Part shown: piece by piece, positions 52,872 to 62,383 of the stretch
Position numbering within the stretch: the stretch's first letter is position 1
How the letters are laid out: each line of letters opens with the position of its first letter
From: Gluconacetobacter diazotrophicus PA1 5
GTDB lineage: Bacteria > Pseudomonadota > Alphaproteobacteria > Acetobacterales > Acetobacteraceae
Direction: 5' to 3'
Length of the DNA stretch: 64,000 nucleotides
NCBI RefSeq assembly: GCF_000021325.1
Contig: NC_011365.1
Coordinates: forward strand, 1,116,001 to 1,180,000
Program-made: the position numbers and the translations under genes
The notes under the pieces: model-generated
Databases searched by the model: none
The model's input: the letters and a program-made list of their open reading frames with translations, nothing else
Told to the model about the DNA's origin: nothing

Positions 52872-53465
52872 TATACTGCTCCGTGATCTCTGTTATCGAG
52901 CCCGCACCATTGCGGCCTCGATGGCGATCGGACAGACGGAGGCGAGCGGCGGCGCATCCCGCAGGGACCAAAGCGCAGCGGAGGACGGCGAGACGGAATT
53001 TTCTTGCTTCGTGAGGAATGACGGCGCAGCCGTCAGGGGAAGAAAATTATGGCCCGCTGTTGCGCCATAGCCGATCGAGGCGCAGCCGGCCTTCGGCTAG
53101 ATCAGCCATTTTCAGAGGCCGTATGCGTGCGCGGCCCGACAGAACACACATCACGGAGACCATGGCGACCGGCACAGCACACGAGGTCCGGCGGCAACCA
53201 GAATGACGGCGTCATCTTCCCTCCATACCAACCCATCCAACCGGCCCGTTCCGGGACAGCGCCTCGCAGGACATACCCGGCTTTCCCCGTTGCGATCGGC
53301 CTGCGGACAATCAGAGCGCCAGTCCGGATCCTTCAACAGGCGAGCCGTATCAGGGTCAGAGCGTTCCATCCGCGCTTCGCCGTTCCTCGTTCCCCGCCTC
53401 TCGATGACGAGGAAAGACAGGCCGATGCCTGATCCAGACCTACTCACGGGCTGCCGTGCCGACCG
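52872..53465. other. Intergenic region with nested hairpin element (copy A)
   Basis: No gene is supported in 594 bp. A nested inverted repeat lies at 52997-53048: outer arms AATTTTCTT/AAGAAAATT and an inner GACGGC-GCA-GCCGTC. It is preceded at 52973-52989 by a 17-mer (GCGCAGCGGAGGACGGC) that recurs with two changes before a second hairpin at 55339-55406. The 53050-53460 part shows only shadow frames. Confidence 0.5.
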
Positions 53466-54014
53466 TCAGACCCGCGCGATGCTTCCGCTGGCCGGTTCGG
53501 GCGGGGCCATGCCGGTAAAGCGGACGAACGCGGTGATGCCGACCGCGATCGCGCCGATCACCGAAAAGAAGAGCTGCCAGACGGCGGACGGCATCATCAT
53601 CTGGGCGAGGCCGTGGGTGGCGCTATAACCGGCAATGACGGCGGGCACCGTATAGAGCAGGACGATCAGCCCTCGCAGCCAGATCCACGGTGCGCAGGCG
53701 AGTGCAATCTGGCCGAGCGTGAAAGTCGCAATGCCCGCCATGACGCCCACGATAAGGCCGCCGATTACTCCGGCGCCGGTATGGAACGCCCAGAGCCCAG
53801 CATACAGCCCACCGGCAAACGGCAAGGCGAAGACCGCGAGCGTGAAGATGAGCCAGCAGAAAAATCCGATGCCGGCGACGATCAGGAACGGTGCGAAAAT
53901 CACCATGGTGGCGGCTCCCGTAGAGATGACATGATCTGACGGTCGCGCCTGCCACCACCACCACGGCGCGCCCCCATCATAGCGAAAATGGTCTGTCGAC
54001 GGAATGAAAATCAT
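53466..54014 (-). CDS. Polytopic membrane protein
   Basis: A 182-residue integral membrane protein with four to five hydrophobic helices (VIFAPFLIVAGIGFFCWLIF, then several Gly/Ala-rich spans) and a short aromatic N-terminus (APWWWWQARP). The ATG at 54014 is favoured by the MIFIPSTDHF opening, but no ribosome site is clear, and ATGs at 54041 or 53906 remain possible. It is divergent from the small gene at 54069. Its function is unknown. Confidence 0.65.
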   Translation of the reverse strand: MIFIPSTDHFRYDGGAPWWWWQARPSDHVISTGAATMVIFAPFLIVAGIGFFCWLIFTLAVFALPFAGGLYAGLWAFHTGAGVIGGLIVGVMAGIATFTLGQIALACAPWIWLRGLIVLLYTVPAVIAGYSATHGLAQMMMPSAVWQLFFSVIGAIAVGITAFVRFTGMAPPEPASGSIARV

Positions 54015-54068
54015 GCTGGCGTCCGGCACAAGAGCGTGCATCGTGGAGCTGTTCAGGGAGACAACCTC

Positions 54069-54278
54069 ATGGCGGAAATCACAGGACAGGAACTGCATCT
54101 GGTCAAAAAAGCACTCGCCATTGCAGTGCTGGCGATCGAATGGCAACCAGGGCCGTTTCAATCCTATTCGGACATGCAGGACATGAAAGGCCTGCTCGAC
54201 CTGCTGGTTCCCGGTGATACCGAACTGGCCTTCTATGCCCGTGCCGCGCGGATCGCGGTTACGGGCGACCCGGACTGA
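54069..54278 (+). CDS. Small hypothetical protein
   Basis: A 69-residue protein (MAEITGQELHLVKKALAIAV at the start) with a GGGAG ribosome site 8 bp before the ATG. Two helices are likely; the tail is FYARAARIAVTGDPD. It is the kind of short protein regularly found near DUF2493 genes in these elements (from memory). Convergent with the DUF2493 gene, 9 bp apart. Confidence 0.65.
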   Translation: MAEITGQELHLVKKALAIAVLAIEWQPGPFQSYSDMQDMKGLLDLLVPGDTELAFYARAARIAVTGDPD

Positions 54279-54287
54279 AGACGGTGC

Positions 54288-55217
54288 TCACGCACCGCCT
54301 CCGAACCGCAGGACCGGAATACCGAGCTTTTTCGCTTTGTCGGCGAGATTCTCCTGGATGCCAGTTCCGGGAAAGACGATGACGCCAATCGGCATTGTGT
54401 CCAGCATCGCATCGTTGCGGCGGAAGGGCGCTGCCTTGCGGTGCCTGGACCAGTCCGGCTTGAAGGCAATCTGCACGATGTCGCGGTGGTCGGCCCAGCG
54501 CGAGGCGATGAACTCCGCGCCTTTGGGCGAGCCGCCGTGCAGCAGCACCATGTCGGGATGCTTGGCCCGCACCTTGTCGAGCCGGTCCCAGATCAGGATA
54601 TGGTCGTCGAAATCGAGACCGCCGGTCACGACTACCTTAGGGCCGGGCGGCACCAGCAATTCCCCCTCGGCCTTGCGGCGGGCGTTGAGAAAGTCCCGGC
54701 TATCGATCATGGAGGCCGTCATGGTGCGACGGGAGACCAGCGAACCCGCCTTCTGACGCCACGCGCTCATCGTCAGGCGCTCGAACTGCTCCTGCGCCTC
54801 GTCGCGGAAGATCTCGTAGGCGTTACGGCGCTCTATCAGGGTCAGCCCTTCGGCAATCAGCCGCTCCAGTTCCACCGACCGGATCTCGCTGCCGTCCTGT
54901 TCTTTCTGACTGTTCTTCTGCGCCTGCTCGTTGCGGTCAAGCTCACGCTCCACCTGGCCGACCATGCGATGGAAGATGTTGACCGTGGACCAGAGCAGGG
55001 TTTCGAGATCGGGTTCCAGCCGTGTGTCAGTCAGGGTCGCGGCAATGGCGTCGAAGATGTCGGCCACAGCACCCCCGATGCGCGGAGCTTCGGGCAGCGG
55101 CCTCGGGTCCGGCTCGTCCTCGAAAGGACGGTAGCCATACATCTGGAGTTCCGCCAGCACATGGGCGGTGGAAGAGGTGGCGTGTGCGGGCTCGAAATCA
55201 TCTGTGACGCGGGTCAT
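54288..55217 (-). CDS. DUF2493 domain protein (SLOG-like)
   Basis: A 309-residue protein whose last 125 residues form the DUF2493 domain, a Rossmann-like fold of the SLOG superfamily that may bind a nucleotide or nucleic acid. Recognisable parts are KVVVTGGLDFDDHILIWDRL, LLHGGSPKGAEFIASRWA and VIVFPGTGIQENLADKAKKL. The N-terminal half is helical. The family is typical of conjugative elements. A hairpin element lies 122 bp upstream. Confidence 0.88.
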   Translation of the reverse strand: MTRVTDDFEPAHATSSTAHVLAELQMYGYRPFEDEPDPRPLPEAPRIGGAVADIFDAIAATLTDTRLEPDLETLLWSTVNIFHRMVGQVERELDRNEQAQKNSQKEQDGSEIRSVELERLIAEGLTLIERRNAYEIFRDEAQEQFERLTMSAWRQKAGSLVSRRTMTASMIDSRDFLNARRKAEGELLVPPGPKVVVTGGLDFDDHILIWDRLDKVRAKHPDMVLLHGGSPKGAEFIASRWADHRDIVQIAFKPDWSRHRKAAPFRRNDAMLDTMPIGVIVFPGTGIQENLADKAKKLGIPVLRFGGGA

Positions 55218-55535
55218 GGGGCTGTCCTCCGGAATACCGGCCGCGCCCTTCGCGGCCTTTCCGGGGGCGGATAGCGGCAGACCAGGGACGGGCCGGAACC
55301 GCGCGCTTGCGCGGCCGCAGCGCAGCGAAGGATGGCAGGGGGACGGCTATTTTGCCTCGCGATGTAAAGCGCCCCCAAAGGGGCGCGACGGAAAATAGCC
55401 GTCCCCGCCATTGAAGGCCCGGCCCGGCTGACGCCCGCTCCCCTCCAGAAAGGCCGGGGCGCGCCCCATCCGGATACAGGGCAGCCCCGCACCACACGGG
55501 AAAGACGATGACTCTCCCCCCCTTCCCGGCCCGAC
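55218..55535. repeat. Intergenic region with nested hairpin element (copy B)
   Basis: Perfect 15-bp arms, GGGGACGGCTATTTT (55339-55353) and its complement (55392-55406), enclose a second hairpin, GCGCCCC-CAAA-GGGGCGC (55369-55386). The 17-mer GCGCAGCGAAGGATGGC at 55320-55336 matches copy A at 52973-52989 with two changes. A GGCCGCG/CGCGGCC hairpin is at 55239-55257. No gene was seen. Confidence 0.6.
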
Positions 55536-56582
55536 TCAGTGCGCGACGGGCTGGAGGAACCGCGCCACGTCCGAGGGAGCGAGTTGCGGATGCAGGATCG
55601 CCCGCAGCGCGCCGCGTCCGAGCGCCCGGAGATCATCGTTGAAATCGCCCAGTCGTGGCGACAGGCCGATCAGTTCAATCCCGGCGTCATCCGCGCGGAC
55701 ATGCAGCGTCGCCAGCGCCTGATCCCCGGCCGGATCGTCATCGCGCAGCACGTAAAGGCGGCGCAGGGTGGGCGGAAACGCCATGGCGGCAAGATGCGCC
55801 GAGGACAGGCAGGCTGCGAGCGGCAGATCGGGCAGAACCTGCCGCAGCGACAGCACCGTCTCGATGCCTTCCCCGGCGGCGAGCACGTCGGATGCCACCC
55901 CGAAGCGCACGGCATGGCCGAGAAGACCGCCCAGGGCACGGCGCGGATGATCGACCGGGGCCTTGCTGCGCCCGTCCGCCGCCAGCCAGGTGCGATGCAC
56001 GCCGGTCACGGTCCCGTCGAGGTCTGTAACGGCGGCGATCATCGCAGGCCAGGTCTCGGTCGGACTGTGCTCGTCCGGACGATAAAAGCAGCGCGGATGG
56101 AAGCGCAGGGCTCCCGTTCCGTGCAAAAGCGTAATGTCGCGTCTGCGGAGATACGCTTCTACTTGCGTACCCGCGATCGGCCCGGACATGGCCCAGAGCC
56201 GACGCGCCGCTTCGGAAGAACTGGCGGAACCACGCTCACGGGCAGGCCGGTCCTGTGACGGCGGCACCGAATCAGGGCGAGGCAGGCTGAGGAAGGCGCG
56301 CGCTTCATCTGTCACGTCGCGGAAATCCAGCAGACCGAGGCTTTCGCGGATCACATCCAGCAGATCGCCATGTTCGGCAGACTCCGCATCAGTCCATTTT
56401 CCGGCCCTCCCATTGGCGGTGTCATGCAGCCGGACGAACAGCGACCGGCCGGGGGTGTTGCGCACATCACCGACCAGCCAGTAATTGCCGTGACGGCGAC
56501 CGGCGGACAGATACCGCCGACACACCGCCTCCGCGTTCTCCGCCAGACGGCGGGCGAGATCGCCCGCATCATGTCCGGTCAT
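55536..56582 (-). CDS. Toprim-domain primase-like protein
   Basis: A 348-residue protein with an N-terminal zinc-lacking primase-like region (GNYWLVGDVRNTPGRSLFVRL) and a Toprim domain in the last third (LAAGEGIETVLSLRQVLPDL, then LYVLRDDDPAGDQA with the DxD acids). Related proteins in mobile elements prime DNA after transfer. The start at 56582 follows AGGAGGGCAGGGTG; the gene overlaps the preceding one by 14 bp. Confidence 0.87.
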   Translation of the reverse strand: MTGHDAGDLARRLAENAEAVCRRYLSAGRRHGNYWLVGDVRNTPGRSLFVRLHDTANGRAGKWTDAESAEHGDLLDVIRESLGLLDFRDVTDEARAFLSLPRPDSVPPSQDRPARERGSASSSEAARRLWAMSGPIAGTQVEAYLRRRDITLLHGTGALRFHPRCFYRPDEHSPTETWPAMIAAVTDLDGTVTGVHRTWLAADGRSKAPVDHPRRALGGLLGHAVRFGVASDVLAAGEGIETVLSLRQVLPDLPLAACLSSAHLAAMAFPPTLRRLYVLRDDDPAGDQALATLHVRADDAGIELIGLSPRLGDFNDDLRALGRGALRAILHPQLAPSDVARFLQPVAH

Positions 56583-57009
56583 CACCCTGCCCTCCTGTGT
56601 CGGGATTGCCTCCGTCCAGGGCAATCGCCAGCCAGCGATCGGTGGTCATCCATGAAATCGTCTTGCGCCTGCCAAGGTCAAGCAGATGCGCACCGCCGCT
56701 GAAGGCGCCGATCCGGGGACGTGAGGCCGTATTGACCCACTGAAATCCCCATCGGCCCCGCAGCCGGAATGTTCGCGCACAGCGTAGCACGAATTCCACC
56801 ACCTGCTGCGGATCGCCGGTCTGCTCGTCGTGCATCCAGAGTTTCGTGCCACCATATTCGGGCACGATCGACAGGACAAAACCGTCAGAGGGTGGATCTT
56901 CCGCCGCCAGTTCGTCTATGAATTCATTGTAGAGGTCGAGCGCCTTTGCGGCATTGTCCACCGTGCCCACGTCGAGCACGCAGGAAAAATGCGTGAAGAA
57001 ATCAGGCAT
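56569..57009 (-). CDS. Conserved-type hypothetical protein
   Basis: A 146-residue protein, MPDFFTHFSCVLDVGTVDNA at the start. It looks like a compact alpha/beta protein without metal or nucleotide motifs. It is translated just before the Toprim gene, which it overlaps. As I recall similar proteins accompany Toprim and DUF932 genes in other elements, but I cannot name a family. Confidence 0.7.
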   Translation of the reverse strand: MPDFFTHFSCVLDVGTVDNAAKALDLYNEFIDELAAEDPPSDGFVLSIVPEYGGTKLWMHDEQTGDPQQVVEFVLRCARTFRLRGRWGFQWVNTASRPRIGAFSGGAHLLDLGRRKTISWMTTDRWLAIALDGGNPDTGGQGDDRT

Positions 57010-57092
57010 CGGAAAAACTCCCGAAACGAAAAAGCCCGGCGCAGGGGCCGGGCTCGTAAAAACGTATTGGCGTAAAAGCGTGCAGTCGGTTT

Positions 57093-58289
57093 TCAGGAAG
57101 CCCGTTCCATCAGCCTGCGGGCCTTTTCTTCCAGATCCAGTCGCGTGTCCTGATTGGCCTTCGTCCGGGCCAGCGCCGTTATCCCCTGCACGAAATCAAA
57201 TACGCTCTCGGGCTTGCGGCCCTCTTCGTGCAGCACCGTTTCGATGATCTTCGCGGTTTCCGGTTTCGAGAACCCGCGACGACGCAGGAAACTTTCGCGA
57301 TCCTCGTCTGTTTTCGCGACCAGTGCCCGCCGGGATGCCTGAATGCCGGAAACGAACGACGCCGGGCTGGCCGTGGCGAAATTCCGTAGCGCTGGCGTGG
57401 CCTGATGCACGAAACGCGAGGCAGCAAACTTGCTATGCCGGATCGTGATCTGTTCGAAATTTTCGACGCCCCACAACATCCTGTTTTGACACACTCCGCG
57501 CAGGTAGAATGACGCAATGCCTAGGCTCTTGCTGCCGACTTCAGAATTCCACGCATAGAAGCCCCGGAAATAGAGATCGGGGTCGCCATTGGGCAGGCGT
57601 CCGGCCTCAATCGGGTGTGTATCGTCCACGAGGAACAGAAAAACATCGCGATCGGATGCGTAGAGCGTCGTGGTTTCCTTCGTGATATCCACATACGGAT
57701 TATGGGTCATGGTAGCCCAGTCGATGACGCCCGGCACCTTCCAGTTGGTATCGCCTGTGCCATCGCCGGCGATCTTCCGCACCGCGCCGACCAGTTCGTG
57801 GTCCCAGATGCGGCCGTAATCTGGCCCGGTGACCGCGCGCAGTTCGACGCGGCCGTCTTCGGTCTCCAGTGTTTTGATCAGTTCGGCCCGGTGTGACAGC
57901 AGGCCGTGCTGGAGATTGATCGCCGCCAGCGGCGCCGGAAGGTTTCGAAGATACGAAGACGGCGCGCCGACCAGGCTGCACATCTGGCCGAACGACCAAT
58001 GCGTGGGCGCAATCGACTCATGCTGCCCCGGCACAGTCAGGGTGAGGCGTTCGGCATTGTCGCGCGATGCTTCCACACGGATGGCGCGGCTTTCCACCGT
58101 ACGGGCGGTGGCGCGCTCGGCACGGGCAAGTGTGGCGGCATGCAGGTCGGACAGGGACAGGTAGCGCTCATCATCAGGGCGGGAGAACCATTCGGACGAG
58201 ACGCGGGTGTTCCGTTCGCCGCGCGATGGGTCGATACGGAAGCCGCCGGAAGTGGCACCACTGGACGCGGGGGACAGTATGGTGGTCAT
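57093..58289 (-). CDS. DUF932 family protein
   Basis: A 398-residue protein of the DUF932 family (phage/plasmid-like protein, TIGR03299-type). Typical parts are HWSFGQMCSLVGAPSSYLRN, ALRAVTGPDYGRIWDHELV-like text at about 167-185, and LYFRGFYAWNSEVGSKSLGI. The start at 58289 follows AGGAGAG. The family is widespread in plasmids and phages and its role is unknown. It is the last gene of clear element type in the window. Confidence 0.9.
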   Translation of the reverse strand: MTTILSPASSGATSGGFRIDPSRGERNTRVSSEWFSRPDDERYLSLSDLHAATLARAERATARTVESRAIRVEASRDNAERLTLTVPGQHESIAPTHWSFGQMCSLVGAPSSYLRNLPAPLAAINLQHGLLSHRAELIKTLETEDGRVELRAVTGPDYGRIWDHELVGAVRKIAGDGTGDTNWKVPGVIDWATMTHNPYVDITKETTTLYASDRDVFLFLVDDTHPIEAGRLPNGDPDLYFRGFYAWNSEVGSKSLGIASFYLRGVCQNRMLWGVENFEQITIRHSKFAASRFVHQATPALRNFATASPASFVSGIQASRRALVAKTDEDRESFLRRRGFSKPETAKIIETVLHEEGRKPESVFDFVQGITALARTKANQDTRLDLEEKARRLMERAS

Positions 58290-58586
58290 GGGAAACTCTC
58301 CTCTTATGCCGGTTATTCGGCACAAAAAGGCGAAGCCGCCCTCTTCCTCCGATCACCACTTCCCACGCGGGATCCCATCCGACCACGGAAACACCCAGCC
58401 CCTCATCCCGGAACACGGCGCTCCCGTCACCTATCGGAAATCACGACTGCGATTGGGGGGTGAACGGAAGGTCCGCTTTTGAGCGATCGTTGGATATTTC
58501 CTGCCGTACGCTCAACTGCATATAAGACTCTTGCGGACGCAAAAATGGTCCGGCTCCGAAAAGACATTGTAAGCCAGTCTCGCCCC
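58290..58586. other. Possible right boundary of the element
   Basis: These 297 bp separate the DUF932 gene from genes of ordinary chromosomal type. No integrase gene, tRNA or repeat matching the recombinase side was recognised, so the boundary is only suggested by gene content. Confidence 0.3.
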
Positions 58587-59720
58587 CTATCCCGCCCGCA
58601 GATGAAACCGTGTGATTTCGGCTGGCACGCCCAGTCGGAGCGCGAAGCCTGGCCATAGGCCGGTCCCGTTACTGACATACAGCGTCATGCCGCCCACCTG
58701 ATAGCGGCCGGAGACAAAGCCGTTATTGCCACGAGCGACGAGCCGGTCGAGGCCACGGATCATCCCACCATGCGTATGACCCGATAACTGAAGCGCGACC
58801 CCACGCACCGCGGCGGTTCGGGCGTCTCCGGGTTGATGATCGAGCAGCACGACCGGTGCATGTGTCGGCGCGCCAGCCAGAGCGATGTCGATATCCGGTT
58901 CCATCTCACCGTATCGGAATGCCGAGCGATCCGTTACACCCGCGATCACCAGATGAGCGGTTTCGCGCGTTATAACCTTGTGGTGGTTTTCCAGCATATC
59001 GAAACCCAGTACCGACAGGTGACGCATCCAGGCCGCATAATCGAAGAAATATTCATGGTTGCCCGGAGCGGCCAGTAAGCCATCGGGCGCGTGCAGGGCT
59101 GCGAGCGGTGCGACGTCGGCACGGCGCATCTCTACCGACCCGTCGATGAAATCCCCCGTCACGACAATCAGATCGGCGCTCGCCGCGTTCGCCCGCTCCA
59201 CGACACGAGCGACCCATCTCGCGGAGAAGAGCCGCGTGATATGCAGATCGCTCAACTGGAGCAGTCGATATCCGTCGAACTGCGGGGACAATCCGCGTAT
59301 GGCGACAGTCACGTCCCTGACGAGGGGCACCCGCAGCGCGTTGGCAACGCCGATGGCGGCAAGCAGCCCGGCCAGTCCACCCACCGCGACACGGGCGTCC
59401 GTGCCGATACGAATTGGCTGCCACGCGACCAGCGCGACAATCAGTGCGCCGAGATCGAGCGCGAGTTGAAGCAGTGTGAGAAACAGGATCGTGCCGATCG
59501 CCCAGTTGACCAGGATGATGAGAGGTCGCGGAAATTCAGGCGCGAACACCGAGCCTGAAGAGAGGCGGCTCCAGAACTGGTATTGCGACGCCACGATGAC
59601 GAAAACGGACACCAGGAGTTTCACGGTGATCGGAAGGGGGAGCGGCCACAACCAATTCAGGATCACGATCGACAGGAGCAAACCGAAAACAATGACGCGC
59701 ACCAGTATGAATATCCTCAT
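58587..59720 (-). CDS. Membrane-anchored metallophosphoesterase
   Basis: A 377-residue protein with about four transmembrane helices in residues 5-135, then a calcineurin-like phosphoesterase domain. The metal motifs are SDLH (157-160), TGDF (188-191), GNHE (220-223) and GHTH (314-317). Relatives hydrolyse lipid or nucleotide phosphates, for example UDP-diacylglucosamine, at the membrane. The substrate is unknown. Confidence 0.9.
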   Translation of the reverse strand: MRIFILVRVIVFGLLLSIVILNWLWPLPLPITVKLLVSVFVIVASQYQFWSRLSSGSVFAPEFPRPLIILVNWAIGTILFLTLLQLALDLGALIVALVAWQPIRIGTDARVAVGGLAGLLAAIGVANALRVPLVRDVTVAIRGLSPQFDGYRLLQLSDLHITRLFSARWVARVVERANAASADLIVVTGDFIDGSVEMRRADVAPLAALHAPDGLLAAPGNHEYFFDYAAWMRHLSVLGFDMLENHHKVITRETAHLVIAGVTDRSAFRYGEMEPDIDIALAGAPTHAPVVLLDHQPGDARTAAVRGVALQLSGHTHGGMIRGLDRLVARGNNGFVSGRYQVGGMTLYVSNGTGLWPGFALRLGVPAEITRFHLRAG

Positions 59721-59813
59721 GGATAGATGGACCCGCCGGCGTGTGTTGTCCGTTGGCGCCCTGAGCCAATCTGCGAGCTTGCCCTGTATCGAAGCACTGT
59801 TCGCGCGATCGTG

Positions 59814-60794
59814 TCAGGCGAAGCGTTCGCCGACCATCTCCTCGCTTTTTGTCCACAGGGCTTCGGCGTGTGCCGGATCGAGAGCGTAGGCGCGCACCCC
59901 TGCGTTGACCAGACTGATCGGCAGGTCGTTCGGTACAACATCGCTGACGTGGCAATCCTCGCAGTAATGAGCGCCTACCATGTCGGCTTCGGCCACGACG
60001 CCGGCCCAGACCGAGGTTGCAGCCCCCTGCGGAATGCTCTTGAACTGGAACGGCTTCTGGCCCTCGGCAGCAGCCTGTTCGTTGACCTGCTTCACCATGG
60101 CTTCGATCTCCCCGGGTGCCATGTGCCGCGCCAGTTCCGTCTTGATCCCACCCGGGTGAACCGCCGTAGCGCGTATGCCCCTTGCACGATGCCGCGCATC
60201 GAAGGCCACGGCGAAGAGAATATTGGCAGTCTTGGAACGTCCATAAGCCACGAACGGCACGTAAGGCGTCTGCTCGAAATTCGGATCGTCGAGATCGACA
60301 TCGGCGAAGCGATGTCCAGCCGAGGACACATTGACCAGTCGCGCGCCGTCGCGCAGTAGTCCGGCAATTCGGTTGACCAGAACGAAATGTCCCAGATGGT
60401 TGGTGCCGAACTGCGTCTCGAACCCATCCTTGGTATGCCCGAATGGAGTCGCCATCACGCCCGCATTGGCGATGATCAGGTCGAAGGGCGTGCCTTGCGC
60501 ATTCAGACGGTCGGCGCAGGCGCGCACACTTGCTAGATCCGCAAGGTCGAGCGCGATGAGTTCGAACGCTCCGCCTCCTTGCGACGCGGCCACGCGAACC
60601 TGATCGGTTGCGCGTTCCGCTTTTGCAAGATCGCGTGCCGCGCCCACGACATGCGCGCCATGACCTGCCAGTGTCCGGGCCGTTTCAATACCCAGTCCGG
60701 CGGAAACGCCGGTCACGAGAACGCGCTTGCCCTTCAGGGATACGCCGGAGAGAACATCGTCGGTCCTCGACGTCGCGTCAAAGATCTGAGTCAT
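59814..60794 (-). CDS. SDR oxidoreductase
   Basis: A 326-residue short-chain dehydrogenase of the retinol-dehydrogenase-like group. TGVSAGLG is at 28-35, and the catalytic residues are Ser157, Tyr184 and Lys188 (YGRSK). It is divergent from a TetR gene across 121 bp with a clear operator, so it is very likely the TetR target. The substrate is unknown. Confidence 0.9.
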   Translation of the reverse strand: MTQIFDATSRTDDVLSGVSLKGKRVLVTGVSAGLGIETARTLAGHGAHVVGAARDLAKAERATDQVRVAASQGGGAFELIALDLADLASVRACADRLNAQGTPFDLIIANAGVMATPFGHTKDGFETQFGTNHLGHFVLVNRIAGLLRDGARLVNVSSAGHRFADVDLDDPNFEQTPYVPFVAYGRSKTANILFAVAFDARHRARGIRATAVHPGGIKTELARHMAPGEIEAMVKQVNEQAAAEGQKPFQFKSIPQGAATSVWAGVVAEADMVGAHYCEDCHVSDVVPNDLPISLVNAGVRAYALDPAHAEALWTKSEEMVGERFA

Positions 60795-60857
60795 GGGTAG
60801 AACTCCCTTGGAACGGTGCGGGCACTTCTTGCCGATATGGCAACATTGGCTCTATGT

Positions 60858-60898
60858 GGAGCATCGCTCCGTTTGATATATACGGAGGATAACTCCGT
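60858..60898. promoter_or_regulatory. TetR-type operator between SDR and tetR
   Basis: Three CTCCGT/ACGGAG half sites lie at 60867-60872, 60882-60887 and 60893-60898, giving the palindrome ACGGAG-GATAA-CTCCGT. GGAGC-ATC-GCTCC at 60858-60870 adds another. The cluster ends 17 bp before the GTG start of tetR. Confidence 0.65.
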
Positions 60899-60915
60899 TT
60901 AGCAAGGAGGGGCCG

Positions 60916-61497
60916 GTGACCGACGTGAAAAAGCCTCGCCGTCGACCGCGCAGCGACGGTCGGCGCAATAGAGAGCACCTTCTGGCAGTGGCCAAAGCCG
61001 CGTTTACGATGGGTGAAGTCGACATCGCTTTGGATGAGGTCGCGCGCCGCGCAGCTGTGGGCATCGGCACGCTCTATCGTCACTTTCCCAGCCGCGACGC
61101 TCTTATCGAGGCAGTCTATCGCGCTGAACTGGATCGCCTTGCCGAAGCGGCTCCTGTTTTGGCTACGCAACATCCGCCGGTGGAGGCGCTTCGCGCATGG
61201 ATGAGACTGTTTGTGGATTACATCGCTGCCAAGCAGGTCATCGCCCCCGCTCTCAACGGGTTGGTCGGGGGGACAGAGGCCCTCTATGCGCATTCCGGCG
61301 ACGTTCTCAAAGCCGCGGTTAACAGCCTTGTATCCGCTGCCATCGCAGCCGGTGAGTTCCGCGCCGACATCGAGCCCCTGGATCTGCTCCGTGCTCTGGC
61401 GGGGGTCTCGAATTTTTCGGCTGATACAGGCTGGGAGAACAGTGCGAAACGCCTCGTCGATATTCTCATCGCGGGCTCGCGGTCATCGGTATCTTAA
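60916..61497 (+). CDS. TetR-family regulator
   Basis: A 193-residue repressor. The helix-turn-helix (IALDEVARRAAVGIGTLYRHF) is in residues 35-57; the rest is the ligand-binding domain. The start is GTG at 60916, behind AGGAGG. It is divergent from an SDR gene and presumably represses it and itself through the CTCCGT repeats. Confidence 0.9.
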   Translation: MTDVKKPRRRPRSDGRRNREHLLAVAKAAFTMGEVDIALDEVARRAAVGIGTLYRHFPSRDALIEAVYRAELDRLAEAAPVLATQHPPVEALRAWMRLFVDYIAAKQVIAPALNGLVGGTEALYAHSGDVLKAAVNSLVSAAIAAGEFRADIEPLDLLRALAGVSNFSADTGWENSAKRLVDILIAGSRSSVS

Positions 61498-61667
61498 AAG
61501 ACGCACGCGCCACAACTTTGTCCGCTTTGCGACGTCACTCTTTTGTTGCGCGATGTCTGAGAAGTAGGCGGAGCCGCCTATCTGAAATACAGGACGTGGG
61601 TCGGGCTGGTTCCGGTCCGAAAGCACCCCATATCGAAAGGAGCACTTGAAAACAGGGGAATAATGGC

Positions 61668-62363
61668 ATGAAGATCGGCATTATCGGGGCAGGCCAGATT
61701 GGAGGCACACTGGTCCGCAGATTTACGGTCTGTGGTCATGAGGTGAAAGTCGCCAACTCACGCGGCCCGCAGACGCTAACCGAACTGGCGCGGGAAACCG
61801 GCGCGAAAGCCGTTACCGTCGCGGACGCGGTCAAAGACGTGAACCTGATTGTCGTCACCATTCCCGAGAAGAACATTCCGGCCCTGGGTCACAAGCCGTT
61901 CGAACATGTTCCGGCGGATGTGGTGATCGTCGATACCGGGAACTATTACCCCCGCGAACGGGACGGTCGCATCTCCGCCATCGAAGCAGGCAAGGCGGAA
62001 AGCGTCTGGGTCTCGGAACAGATCGGTCGCCAGGTCATCAAGGTCTTCAACAACATCTACGCCAGGCACCTCTTGGAAAATGGAACCCCAAAGGGCACGG
62101 CGAACCGCATCGCCCTGCCGGTCGCGGGGGACGATGTGTCCGCGAAGCAAACCGTCATGACACTGGTCGATGACGTCGGATTTGATCCTGTCGATGCCGG
62201 GCCTCTAGCGGAATCCTGGCGCCAGCAGCCGGGAACGCCGGTCTATTGCGCGGATCTGGACGCAACGGGTGTTGCGAAGGCGCTGGCTTCTGCCAGCCCT
62301 GAACGCACGGCGCAATGGACCGCAACCGATCACAGCCCCGGCAGCTTCGAAGCACCAGCCTGA
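61668..62363 (+). CDS. NADPH-dependent F420 reductase-like protein
   Basis: A 231-residue Rossmann protein of the NADP-oxidoreductase (F420-dependent type) family. GAGQIGG at 7-13 is the dinucleotide motif. In bacteria without F420 these proteins are of unknown substrate. It is convergent with the LysR gene, 20 bp apart, and alone on its strand. Confidence 0.87.
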   Translation: MKIGIIGAGQIGGTLVRRFTVCGHEVKVANSRGPQTLTELARETGAKAVTVADAVKDVNLIVVTIPEKNIPALGHKPFEHVPADVVIVDTGNYYPRERDGRISAIEAGKAESVWVSEQIGRQVIKVFNNIYARHLLENGTPKGTANRIALPVAGDDVSAKQTVMTLVDDVGFDPVDAGPLAESWRQQPGTPVYCADLDATGVAKALASASPERTAQWTATDHSPGSFEAPA

Positions 62364-62383
62364 TACTGTTTATTCGGCAGGCT

